Source of the DNA: Bacteroidota bacterium
Lineage (GTDB): Bacteria > Bacteroidota > Bacteroidia > 2-12-FULL-35-15
Assembly: GCA_025963715.1 (NCBI GenBank)
Contig: JAOQAG010000012.1
Span: 1-64,000 of the forward strand
DNA: 64,000 nt
Direction of reading: 5' to 3'
Numbering within the stretch: the first letter of the stretch is position 1; each line of letters begins with the position of its first letter. The notes beneath the pieces are model-generated. The model did not search any database. It had not been told where the DNA came from and saw only the letters and a program-made list of their open reading frames with translations. Of the stretch, positions 24,927-32,614 are shown piece after piece. A program made the position numbers and the translations under genes.

Positions 24927-25685
24927 ATGGCATACCAGGAATATCGTCCGCAGGGAGGTGGCTTAAGCAGCATTCCCACCGTTGTAAAAAACCTGCTTAT
25001 CCTCAATATTTTATTTTACATCACCACGCAGATCCTGCAAAGCAAAGGAATCGACCTTACGGACAAGCTGGGCCTGCATTACTTTACATCGGATAAGTTC
25101 CAGCCTTACCAGCTGATCACGTACATGTTCATGCATGGCTCGATCACCCATATTTTATTTAACATGTTTGCGCTGTTCATGTTTGGCAGCCAGTTGGAAA
25201 AATATTGGGGTGCCAAACGTTTTTTAATTTTTTACATGATCACCGGCGTTGGCGCCGGATTGATCCAATCGTTTGTGACCTACCTGCGCATTCGCTCCTT
25301 ATTACCGGACGTTCCCGCTGACCAATTAAACGAATTGCTTACCCGCGGAGGCCAGATCATTGAAGAAGGAAAAAACTTTATTAATCCCGCTGCCGCACAG
25401 GCAAATTTACTGATGTATACAGTGAGCATTGGTGCTTCCGGCGCTATATTCGGGATCCTGGTTGCGTTTGGAATGCTTTTTCCGAATACGGAATTGTACC
25501 TGATGCTGATCCCGATCCCGATAAAAGCAAAATATGCGGTGGTCTTGTACGGTGTGGTCGAATTATTTTTGGGTGTCGCCAATTTTGCAGGGGATGATGT
25601 GGCACATTTTGCACACGTTGGCGGCGCCATATTTGGTTTTATCCTGGTCAAATTCTGGCAGCGAAACAGCAAACATTTTTATTAA
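24927..25685 (+). CDS. Rhomboid-family intramembrane serine protease 1
   Basis: 252 residues with about six transmembrane helices. Rhomboids cut other membrane proteins inside the bilayer. The catalytic serine is S171 in GASGAIFG and the catalytic histidine H230 in AHFAHVGGAIFG; HGSITHILFNM at 70-80 forms the usual L1/TM2 region. An insertion of about 35 residues (125-160) separates TM3 and TM4. The second rhomboid begins 4 bases after the stop. A mutL-rhomboid-rhomboid-EEP order is, as far as I recall, common in Bacteroidota. Confidence 0.95.
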   Translation: MAYQEYRPQGGGLSSIPTVVKNLLILNILFYITTQILQSKGIDLTDKLGLHYFTSDKFQPYQLITYMFMHGSITHILFNMFALFMFGSQLEKYWGAKRFLIFYMITGVGAGLIQSFVTYLRIRSLLPDVPADQLNELLTRGGQIIEEGKNFINPAAAQANLLMYTVSIGASGAIFGILVAFGMLFPNTELYLMLIPIPIKAKYAVVLYGVVELFLGVANFAGDDVAHFAHVGGAIFGFILVKFWQRNSKHFY

Positions 25686-25688
25686 CGT

Positions 25689-26594
25689 ATGAGCTCTATT
25701 GTTAACGATATTAAGCAGCGGATCAAAAGCGGAGATGCCGTTACACGGCTGATCATTATAAGCATTTCGTTTTTTTTATTTGCCGGGATCTTCCGGATCC
25801 TTGTTTTTGTGAGCGGCAGTGCACCTTCGGTTGTTTCTGCGCAGGAATTCCTGATCCAAAATGTATCGGTACGTTTTAATTTTGCGGCATTGCTGCAGAA
25901 ACCCTGGACGCTGATCACCTTCATGTTCAGTCATTTTGAATTTGCTCCGCTTTTCTGGAACATGATCGCCTTGTATTTATTCGGAAAAATTTTATCCGAT
26001 TATACTTCCCCAAAAAAGATCATTCCGCTTTATATACTCGGTGGTGTGGCAGGTGCGCTTATCGCGATGATGCTGATCACTTTTATTCCGGGATTTCAGG
26101 GTTATTCAGGCAACTGGCTTACGGGTGCATCTGCGTCTGTTACAGCCATTATTGTTGCTGCTGCCACGCTGGTGCCAAATGTAAGGCTAAACCTGGTGCT
26201 GCTGGGGCCGGTAAAATTACTGTACCTGGCCTTATTTTTTATCTTAATTGATATCTTAAACCTTGCATCTTATGCCAACTTAGGTGGCAATCTTTCTCAT
26301 TTAGGAGGCGCATTGATGGGTTATTTATTTATTGTTCAATATAAAAAAGGAAAAGACATGGCAACACCATTTAACCGCTTTTTCGATTGGATCAGCGGCT
26401 TGTTCAACCGATCATCCAAAAGCAAAATGAAAGTGATCCACAAAAGGAATCTTACGGATGAAGAATATAATTACAACAAGATCGTTAATCAAAAACAACT
26501 GGATGCGATTTTGGACAAAATTTCCAAATCGGGTTACGAAAGTTTGAGTAAAATGGAGAAGGAAATGCTGTTCAGGGAAAGTGGAAGGAAGTAA
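25689..26594 (+). CDS. Rhomboid-family intramembrane serine protease 2, with cytosolic tail
   Basis: 301 residues. The rhomboid core has SHFEFAPLFWNMIALYLFG at 81-99, candidate serine S148 in GASASV (the usual GxSG is GASA here) and histidine H204 in SHLGG. The loss of the glycine after the serine may alter the oxyanion site. The last 70 residues are a soluble, charged tail (LTDEEYNYNKIVNQKQLDAI, KMEKEMLFRESG) like DUF6576, a domain found on Bacteroidota rhomboids. Cotranscribed with rhomboid 1. Confidence 0.92.
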   Translation: MSSIVNDIKQRIKSGDAVTRLIIISISFFLFAGIFRILVFVSGSAPSVVSAQEFLIQNVSVRFNFAALLQKPWTLITFMFSHFEFAPLFWNMIALYLFGKILSDYTSPKKIIPLYILGGVAGALIAMMLITFIPGFQGYSGNWLTGASASVTAIIVAAATLVPNVRLNLVLLGPVKLLYLALFFILIDILNLASYANLGGNLSHLGGALMGYLFIVQYKKGKDMATPFNRFFDWISGLFNRSSKSKMKVIHKRNLTDEEYNYNKIVNQKQLDAILDKISKSGYESLSKMEKEMLFRESGRK

Positions 26595-26644
26595 AATTTA
26601 AGTCAAAAGATTAAATTCAAAAGTCAAACTGCTGTGTATTTTTC

Positions 26645-26803
26645 CACCACATAAGGCACAAAAGAAAACATAAGGCTTTGTGTTGCTGTGTGTTTTCACC
26701 ACAAAAGAAAACAAAAGAGCACAAAAGGCTGTGTGTAAAATACGAATACAATATTTCTTTTTTCGGGCTTCGCCTTATGTTTTCTTTTGTGCCTTATGTG
26801 GTG
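26645..26803. repeat. Family C element: 32-bp perfect inverted arms, 95-bp spacer
   Basis: Arm 26645-26676 starts CACCACATAAGGCACAAAAG; arm 26772-26803 is its exact reverse complement (32 of 32). Solo or imperfect arms recur at about 57625-57655, 57865-57897, 63028-63060 and 63156-63186. It fills most of the 304-base gap between rhomboid 2 and the EEP gene; the rest of that gap holds a degenerate heptamer array. Confidence 0.9.
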
Positions 26804-26898
26804 ATTTGGGGGGGATCTCCGTTAGTATTTATTTGTATCTTTTCAGTAAAATTTCATTATAATTTAAACCTGATTAGTACCTTGTTAAAGATTAAATA

Positions 26899-28038
26899 AT
26901 GACCGAACAAAAAGCGATACAGGAAGAACAAAAAAAGCGAAAAGGCAAACGGAATTTTCTGAACCGCATCGCTATGTTTTGCAATCACATTGCCGTGATC
27001 GCCCTGCTGATCTCTTACCTGGCGCCAAAGGTCAGTCCCGAAAATTTCTGGTTCATTGCATTTTTCGGACTCGCCTACCCGATCCTGGTCATCATCAATT
27101 TATTTTTTATTGCCTTCTGGACGATCCAGCTTAAAAAGCGCGGGATCTATTCTCTTGTGGTGCTGCTTTGCGGCTGGATGCTGTTACACCGTTTTGTGCA
27201 GATGAACAGTGGCTCTAAAACGGAGCTGGAACACAAAGCCATTAAAGTAATGTCGTACAACGTAAAAGTATTTGACTTGTACAATTGGTCGCATAACAAA
27301 GAAACACGCTCAAAAATATTTGCGCTGATCCAAAATGAAGCGCCTGCAATTGCCTGTTTCCAGGAATATTTCCATCGCGATAGCAGCGAATTTTGCAATA
27401 CCGATTCATTAAAAAAAATGAACGGCTGGCAATATGCGCATGTGGAATACACCTCACACGGAAAATTCCTGCAGCATTTCGGGATCGCTACGTTTAGCAA
27501 ATACCCAATCATTCATACCGGAAGAGTGGATTTTGGCTACAAAGGAAATAACGTTTGTATCTTCTCGGATCTCGTTGTTGGGAAAGATACGTTCCGCGTG
27601 TACAACATGCATTTGCAATCCATCGCGTTTAGTAAGGATGATTACAAATATGCAGAAGACCTGACGAAAGATGTGGAAACGGAAGACATCGAGCATTCCA
27701 AAAACATTTTGCGCCGCTTAAAACGTGCTTTTGTAAAACGCGCCAAACAAGCGGAGCTGGTGGAAGAAAGCATTTCTAAATCGCCTTATCCGGTAATTGT
27801 TTGCGGCGATTTTAATGATACGCCCGCATCCTACACCTACAGTACCATCTCGAAAAATTTAACGGATAGTTTTATTGAAAGCGGAACCGGTTTTGGAAAA
27901 AGCTATGTGGGCGCATTTCCTTCTTTCCGCATTGATTATATCCTGCACGACAAAAAATTTATATCGCATCAGTTTACTACGATCCGGGAAGAATTGTCGG
28001 ATCATTTTCCGGTGATAACGTATCTGGAAGTAAGGTAG
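26899..28038 (+). CDS. Membrane-anchored endonuclease/exonuclease/phosphatase (EEP) family protein
   Basis: 379 residues: two to three N-terminal transmembrane helices (about 22-100), then an EEP domain from about 115: VMSYNVKVFDLY, CFQEYF (metal-binding Glu), VVCGDFNDTPAS (catalytic Asp/Asn), FRIDYIL and SDHFPV (Asp-His pair). All core residues are present. The family includes nucleases, lipid phosphatases and sphingomyelinases; membrane anchoring with an external domain favours a phosphodiesterase acting on lipid or extracellular substrates, but this is inference. The TAG stop belongs to a heptamer repeat. Confidence 0.88.
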   Translation: MTEQKAIQEEQKKRKGKRNFLNRIAMFCNHIAVIALLISYLAPKVSPENFWFIAFFGLAYPILVIINLFFIAFWTIQLKKRGIYSLVVLLCGWMLLHRFVQMNSGSKTELEHKAIKVMSYNVKVFDLYNWSHNKETRSKIFALIQNEAPAIACFQEYFHRDSSEFCNTDSLKKMNGWQYAHVEYTSHGKFLQHFGIATFSKYPIIHTGRVDFGYKGNNVCIFSDLVVGKDTFRVYNMHLQSIAFSKDDYKYAEDLTKDVETEDIEHSKNILRRLKRAFVKRAKQAELVEESISKSPYPVIVCGDFNDTPASYTYSTISKNLTDSFIESGTGFGKSYVGAFPSFRIDYILHDKKFISHQFTTIREELSDHFPVITYLEVR

Positions 28039-28068
28039 TTCAAAGTTTAAAGTTCAAAAGTTTAAAGT
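28036..28068. repeat. TTYAAAG heptamer array including the EEP stop codon
   Basis: TAG (the stop codon) followed by TTCAAAG, TTTAAAG, TTCAAAAG, TTTAAAG. An inverted partner at 28289-28324 includes the stop codon of the convergent gene. Confidence 0.88.
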
Positions 28069-28144
28069 TTGCTAACCGCAGAAAATACCTAAGCTTAGAA
28101 TTTGAATTTATAAGCATCAATAATTAGTCAAACGCCTTCCGAAG

Positions 28145-28241
28145 CTGTCACCCCGGGCCTGACACGGGATCCCGTAAATGTTTGTAGTATGTTGATTCTG
28201 CTTTTTAATTAGCAGATCCCGGGTCAGGCCCGGGATGACAG
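28145..28241. repeat. Family A core pair
   Basis: Left half CCCGGGCCTGACACGGG (one base breaks the palindrome), right half CCCGGGTCAGGCCCGGG, around an AT-rich spacer. It lies midway between two convergent genes and between two inverted heptamer arrays. Confidence 0.78.
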
Positions 28242-28288
28242 ATGAAAAAATGAATGTACTTCGTTTTAAACACAGCATCTGCGCAAAG

Positions 28289-28324
28289 CAAACTTTAAAC
28301 TTTTGAACTTTAAACTTTGAACTA
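28289..28324. repeat. TTYAAAG heptamer array (inverted) including a stop codon
   Basis: Reverse complement of the array at 28036-28068. Its terminal CTA (28322-28324) is the TAG stop of the binding-protein gene on the minus strand. Confidence 0.88.
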
Positions 28325-29950
28325 CTTTTTTTTCACGCGTTTTAGTGAAAGCATATTCATCGGGTTCGAGGTCAATCCTTCAATGTTATTTTGCACCAAA
28401 CGCACCACCTGGTCATAATATAACGGCACTACCGGAGCATCATTCATCAGGAGCTGATCCATTTTCTGATAATCGTCGTAGCGGATGGAATCATTGAGTT
28501 CGCTCTGCGATTTTTCATACAACATATCAAATTGCGGATTGGAATAATGCGTGTAATTAAATCCTTTCGGGCTCCAGTTTTTGCTGTAGAACAGCGACAG
28601 AAAATTTTCCGCATCCGGGTAATCGGCAAACCATGATTTACGGAAAAAATTCACTTTTAAATCCGCGATCGATTGAAACAACACAGATGCTTTTTGCACA
28701 TCGATCCTGATCTTTATTCCCGATTCTGCAAGCTGTGCCTGGATGTATTCTGCCAGCTCCATGTATTGCTCGGAAGTAGCCAGCCAGATTTCCGGCAATC
28801 CTTTTCCACCCGGAAAACCAGCTGCATACAACAGATCTTTTGCTTTATCAGGATCATAATCGTATCCTTTTACTTTTGTTTCGTCGAACGATGGCAAACC
28901 CGGAGGAATGAAACCTGCCGTAGCCGCTTTACCTAAATTTTTCCGTAAATATTTTACCATTTTTTTACGATCGAAACCATAATTGATGGCCTGGCGGATG
29001 GCTTTTATTTTCAGCGGCGAATTTTTTACTATCGGTTGATTTTCATCAATAAAAAATCCGAGATAATCCGTTTTCAAAAACGGCTGTGTTTGCATTTTCA
29101 TCTTCGCCGCATACTCGTCTTTTAATTTCCCTTCCGTCGTCAGCACTTCATCCGTATTGATCGCATCCACACCCGAAACCATGTCCACATCTCCTTTCAG
29201 GAAATTCAAAAAAGAAGTTTCACGATCTTTGATAAAAGAAATAGAAATCGCATCCAGGTAAGGTAAACGGTCGCTTCCTTCCATTTCAAAATAATTTGGA
29301 TTTTTTACAAACACCAGCTTTGAACCTTCTTCCCACATTTTAAATTTGAACGGACCGGTGCCGCATGGTCTTCTTCTAAAATCTTCTCCTTCTTTTTCGA
29401 TCACTTCTTTCGGCACGACCGAAAAATATTTCATTGTTAAAATTCCTAAAAATGGAGTGAACGGCTTTTGTAAATGGATCACAAACGTGGTGTCGTTGGC
29501 CGCTTCAAATCCTTTTCCGTTCTTATTATCAATGTTGGTAAGCAATGTCGTGGCATTGGATGTTTTGGCGTCCAGCAAACGGTTAAAGCTGTATACAAAA
29601 TCCGTTGCAGTTACTTTTCTGCCTTTTCCATCCGGAAATGCATCATTATCGTGAAAAAAAACGTTGGAATGCAAATGAAAAGTATAGTTCAATCCGTCCG
29701 GTGAGATCTTCCAGGAGCTGGCAATCGATGGCTCGATCAGCAGCTTATCACTCATTTCCACCAATCCGTTAAACAGTTGGTTAACGCCCCAGATATTTTC
29801 AAACGTGCTGGATTTAGCGGGATCAAGCGAGGAAATGCCGCCCATCTCGTTATATTTAAAAACAGTGCGCGCATCGCGTTTTTTGTCGCCCGGCGAAGAA
29901 CAGGAGAAAACAAAAACAGCGAGCGACAAATAAATGAACCGGTTTTTCAT
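28322..29950 (-). CDS. ABC-type oligopeptide/dipeptide substrate-binding lipoprotein (SBP family 5)
   Basis: 542 residues. Lipoprotein signal peptide with C17 (VFSC). The family 5 solute-binding fold is shown by SLDPAKSSTFENIWGVNQLF, GLVEMSDKLLIEPSIASSWK, ISPDGLNYTFHL, GTGPFKFKMWEEGSKLVFVK and AIRQAINYGFDRKKM. It would capture peptides or another solute for an ABC importer. No permease or ATPase gene is adjacent, so it either serves a transporter encoded elsewhere or acts alone. Transcription is convergent with the EEP gene. Confidence 0.93.
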   Translation of the reverse strand: MKNRFIYLSLAVFVFSCSSPGDKKRDARTVFKYNEMGGISSLDPAKSSTFENIWGVNQLFNGLVEMSDKLLIEPSIASSWKISPDGLNYTFHLHSNVFFHDNDAFPDGKGRKVTATDFVYSFNRLLDAKTSNATTLLTNIDNKNGKGFEAANDTTFVIHLQKPFTPFLGILTMKYFSVVPKEVIEKEGEDFRRRPCGTGPFKFKMWEEGSKLVFVKNPNYFEMEGSDRLPYLDAISISFIKDRETSFLNFLKGDVDMVSGVDAINTDEVLTTEGKLKDEYAAKMKMQTQPFLKTDYLGFFIDENQPIVKNSPLKIKAIRQAINYGFDRKKMVKYLRKNLGKAATAGFIPPGLPSFDETKVKGYDYDPDKAKDLLYAAGFPGGKGLPEIWLATSEQYMELAEYIQAQLAESGIKIRIDVQKASVLFQSIADLKVNFFRKSWFADYPDAENFLSLFYSKNWSPKGFNYTHYSNPQFDMLYEKSQSELNDSIRYDDYQKMDQLLMNDAPVVPLYYDQVVRLVQNNIEGLTSNPMNMLSLKRVKKK

Positions 29951-30272
29951 AATGGATTTTTTCTAAGTTCAAGTTTAAGAAATGATCGTATGCAATCGGG
30001 ATTTATTCTGTTACAATTATGAACAGGCTTTTTAACACAGTACGGATAACGCCCGCCTGAACGATTCGGGCAGGAACAGGAACGAAAAACGAATCTGTGG
30101 ATCTACTAAATACCAATTTTTACCAATATACTAATCTGTGTACAAAATAAATCCGTTTAAATCCGTCCTATCTGCGTTATCCGTGTTCCATCACACACAG
30201 CACCACATAGATTCGTAAAATTCGCTCCTGTTCGCTATCCGTACCCTCTTTTTTTGTAAATTCGCGTTCCCA
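29951..30272. repeat. Divergent intergenic region with family F and 40-bp repeats
   Basis: Holds a family F copy (30041-30100, GCCCG/CGGGC hairpin), a degenerate copy of the 40-bp bshA-flanking repeat (30102-30141), and an inverted family F tail (about 30205-30245, GATTCGTAAAATTCGCTCC). No gene is seen. Promoters of both flanking genes should lie here; none was clear. Confidence 0.65.
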
Positions 30273-31601
30273 ATGAAAAAAGTAGCATTCCATACCCTCG
30301 GCTGTAAGCTCAACTTTTCTGAAACAAGCACCATTGCGCGTCTGTTCCAGGAAAACGGCTATCAAAAGGTTGATTTTACACAACCTTCCGATGTATACGT
30401 GATCAACACGTGTTCCGTTACAGCTAATGCAGATAAGGAATGCAAGCAGATCGTGAAATCGGCGCTGAATGTTTCCCCGGACGCATATGTGGTGGTGGTA
30501 GGCTGTTATGCACAGCTCAAGCCGGAAGAGATCGCGAACATTGAAGGCGTGGATTTGGTGCTGGGCGCTTCCGAAAAATTCAAATTACTGAATTACCTCG
30601 AAGATCTTCAGAAAAAATCCAAAGCGGAAATTTACAGCTGCGAAATTGAAGAAGCCAACTTTTTTGTGGATGCTTATTCGTTTGGCGACCGGACCCGCGT
30701 GTTTTTAAAAGTGCAGGACGGTTGTGATTACAATTGTTCGTTCTGCACGATCCCGCTGGCGCGTGGCAGCAGCCGCAGCGACAGTATTGAAAATGCCGTA
30801 AAAAATGCCCGCAACATCGCCAGAGAAGATGTGAAAGAGATTGTTTTAACCGGTGTGAACCTTGGCGATTTCGGGAACAACGCTTCCAAAGAAGGAAACC
30901 GCAAACAGGAAACATTTTACGATCTGGTACAGGAGCTTGATAAAGTAGAAGGCATTGAACGGTTCCGCATTTCCTCAATAGAGCCGAATTTATTAAAAGA
31001 CGAAACGATCACCTACGTTTCACAATCCCAGCGTTTTGTTCCGCATTTTCATATTCCTCTGCAATCGGGGAGCAATAAAATTTTAAAAGCTATGCGCAGA
31101 CGGTATTTGCGTGAGCTGTACGCTGATCGCGTATCAAAAATAAAAGCGCAGATGCCGCATTGCTGTATTGGTGTGGATGTGATCGTTGGTTTTCCGGGCG
31201 AAACAGAAGAGGATTTCCTGGAGACCTACAACTTTTTAAACGGGTTGGATATTTCTTACCTGCATGTATTCACTTATTCGGAGCGCGACAATACAGATGC
31301 GATCACACACCCGAACGTGGTTCCCGTAGCGATCCGCAAAAAACGCAACAAAATGCTGCGCATCCTTTCTGCAAAAAAGCTCCGCAGCTTTTACGAGCAG
31401 CATTTAGGACAAACCCGCACAGTATTGTTCGAAGCCGACAATAAAGAAGGTTTTATGCACGGTTTTACCGATAATTACATCAAAGTAAAAACGCCTTACA
31501 ACAAAGCACTTATAAACCAATTGCAGGAAGTAACACTTACAGCGCTGGATGCAGATGGCTGTGTTTTAATTGACATTCTCATTAACGAATTTGTTTCTTA
31601 G
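30273..31601 (+). CDS. mtaB: tRNA (t6A37) C2-methylthiotransferase MtaB
   Basis: Radical-SAM enzyme that adds a methylthio group to t6A37 in tRNAs reading ANN codons. 442 residues, normal length. N-terminal methylthiotransferase domain with cluster cysteines C11, C47 and C78; radical-SAM motif C151-x3-C155-x2-C158 in GCDYNCSFCTIP; GVNLGDFG, HIPLQSGSNKILKAMRRRY and VDVIVGFPGETEEDF are typical; a TRAM-like C-terminus follows. Two iron-sulfur clusters are expected. The gene is monocistronic as far as can be seen. Confidence 0.95.
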   Translation: MKKVAFHTLGCKLNFSETSTIARLFQENGYQKVDFTQPSDVYVINTCSVTANADKECKQIVKSALNVSPDAYVVVVGCYAQLKPEEIANIEGVDLVLGASEKFKLLNYLEDLQKKSKAEIYSCEIEEANFFVDAYSFGDRTRVFLKVQDGCDYNCSFCTIPLARGSSRSDSIENAVKNARNIAREDVKEIVLTGVNLGDFGNNASKEGNRKQETFYDLVQELDKVEGIERFRISSIEPNLLKDETITYVSQSQRFVPHFHIPLQSGSNKILKAMRRRYLRELYADRVSKIKAQMPHCCIGVDVIVGFPGETEEDFLETYNFLNGLDISYLHVFTYSERDNTDAITHPNVVPVAIRKKRNKMLRILSAKKLRSFYEQHLGQTRTVLFEADNKEGFMHGFTDNYIKVKTPYNKALINQLQEVTLTALDADGCVLIDILINEFVS

Positions 31602-31892
31602 TTTTTCTTAAAGAGGAATCAAGAAGCAAGACACAAGAATCAGGACTGTATGATTTTAGTTCCCGGGCAATTACCTTTTTAATTTATAATTTCACACACG
31701 GCTTTATATTTCACTCACAGCCTTTGCGAACTTTGCGTCTTTGCGAGAAAAAAGCACGTGCTATTTTACACAACTTCGCGGGAAACACATCATCTGCATA
31801 TCAGTAATCTGCACATCAGTAATCTTCTTAGTGTCTTTGCGCCTTCCTCGTAAATAAATTTTACTAATTTTACTTTCAAACTACCCCACATT
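31602..31892. other. Intergenic region with phrase repeats
   Basis: Contains GCGAACTTTGCGTCTTTGCG (about 31726-31746), a tandem ATCAGTAATCTGCAC/ATCAGTAATCTTC pair (about 31799-31826) and a TTTGCGCCTTC phrase. These belong to the short-phrase repeats also seen at 62964-63400. No gene is seen. Confidence 0.5.
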
Positions 31893-32297
31893 ATGTCCGA
31901 CTCTCTCGAAATTACAAAACATGCAGATCACAATTCTTTTTCATTAACCGTGCGTACCGACGGCATTTTACAGATCAACATGAAACCCAATGTAAAGCTG
32001 AGCTTAGCCGATGGAGAAGCCATGGTAAAATTGTTTGGCGAACTGGGAAATAAAAAGAAATTCCTGTTATTATTCATTGCAGGCAACGATACTTCCGTTG
32101 CCACAGAAGCAAGATATTATGCTTCCACACCTGATGCCAATATTTATACCATTGCCAGTGCCTTTGTTGTAAAAAACATTGCGCAAAAACTGCTGGGGAA
32201 TGCCTATGTAACATTTAATAAGCCTGTAACTCCAACCAAAATCTTTACAGATGAAGCAGAAGCCGTTAAGTGGCTTACTTTGCAAGCTGTTCAATAG
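31893..32297 (+). CDS. Small STAS/SpoIIAA-like protein
   Basis: 134 residues without signal peptide. The order of strands and helices (FSLTVRTDGILQINMK, ADGEAMVKLFGELG, KKKFLLLFIAGND, SAFVVKNIAQKLLGNAYVTF, PTKIFTDEAEAVKWL) resembles the STAS/SpoIIAA-like lipid-binding or anti-sigma-antagonist fold found in many small Bacteroidota proteins. The conserved phosphorylatable serine of true anti-sigma antagonists is not obvious. Function unknown. It lies 317 bases upstream of the SMC-like operon and is probably separate from it. Confidence 0.75.
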   Translation: MSDSLEITKHADHNSFSLTVRTDGILQINMKPNVKLSLADGEAMVKLFGELGNKKKFLLLFIAGNDTSVATEARYYASTPDANIYTIASAFVVKNIAQKLLGNAYVTFNKPVTPTKIFTDEAEAVKWLTLQAVQ

Positions 32298-32614
32298 TTA
32301 ATTAGTTCACAGGTTCATTAGTGTGCTGTGTTTAAGCTGTGTGTGATTAATTACACTTAGCACGAGTTAGCACACCAATGAACAAATAAACCAGTGAACC
32401 AATGAACTTTTTTTCATTCAAAAAAGTAGTCGGTACCATTTATACGAAAAAATTATCAGAAATCAATATGAGTTTAAAACTTTAAACTTTTGAACAAAAA
32501 CCCCGCTAAGAATAACAAAATCAAGGCATTGTTATTAACAGCCAATTCCTCCCACCAATAGCCAAAAGCATTGATTATATTTGAGTATCAAACAACATTT
32601 GAAACAGATATACG
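32298..32614. repeat. Intergenic region with inverted GTTCATTAGTGTGCTG repeats and the SMC-operon promoter
   Basis: Left arm about 32305-32332 and right arm about 32365-32408 (CACACCAATGAAC, then 8-base ACCAGTGA/ACCAATGA units); the same phrase recurs at 47698-47738. A fragment of the TTYAAAG array lies at about 32468-32492. The candidate promoter of the SMC-like operon closes the gap. Confidence 0.6.
32576..32583 (+). promoter_or_regulatory. Candidate -7 element of the MksB-like operon
   Basis: TATATTTG, a full match to TAnnTTTG, 31 bases before the ATG at 32615. No clear -33 box. Confidence 0.5.

Noticed and set aside
26678-26899. Open frames in the gap after the second rhomboid gene
   Set aside because: They lie within the family C inverted repeat and its spacer; similar frames appear wherever this repeat occurs.
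28036-28324. Repeated short units as a CRISPR array
   Set aside because: Units are 7-8 bases without unique spacers of constant length, and no cas genes are in the window.
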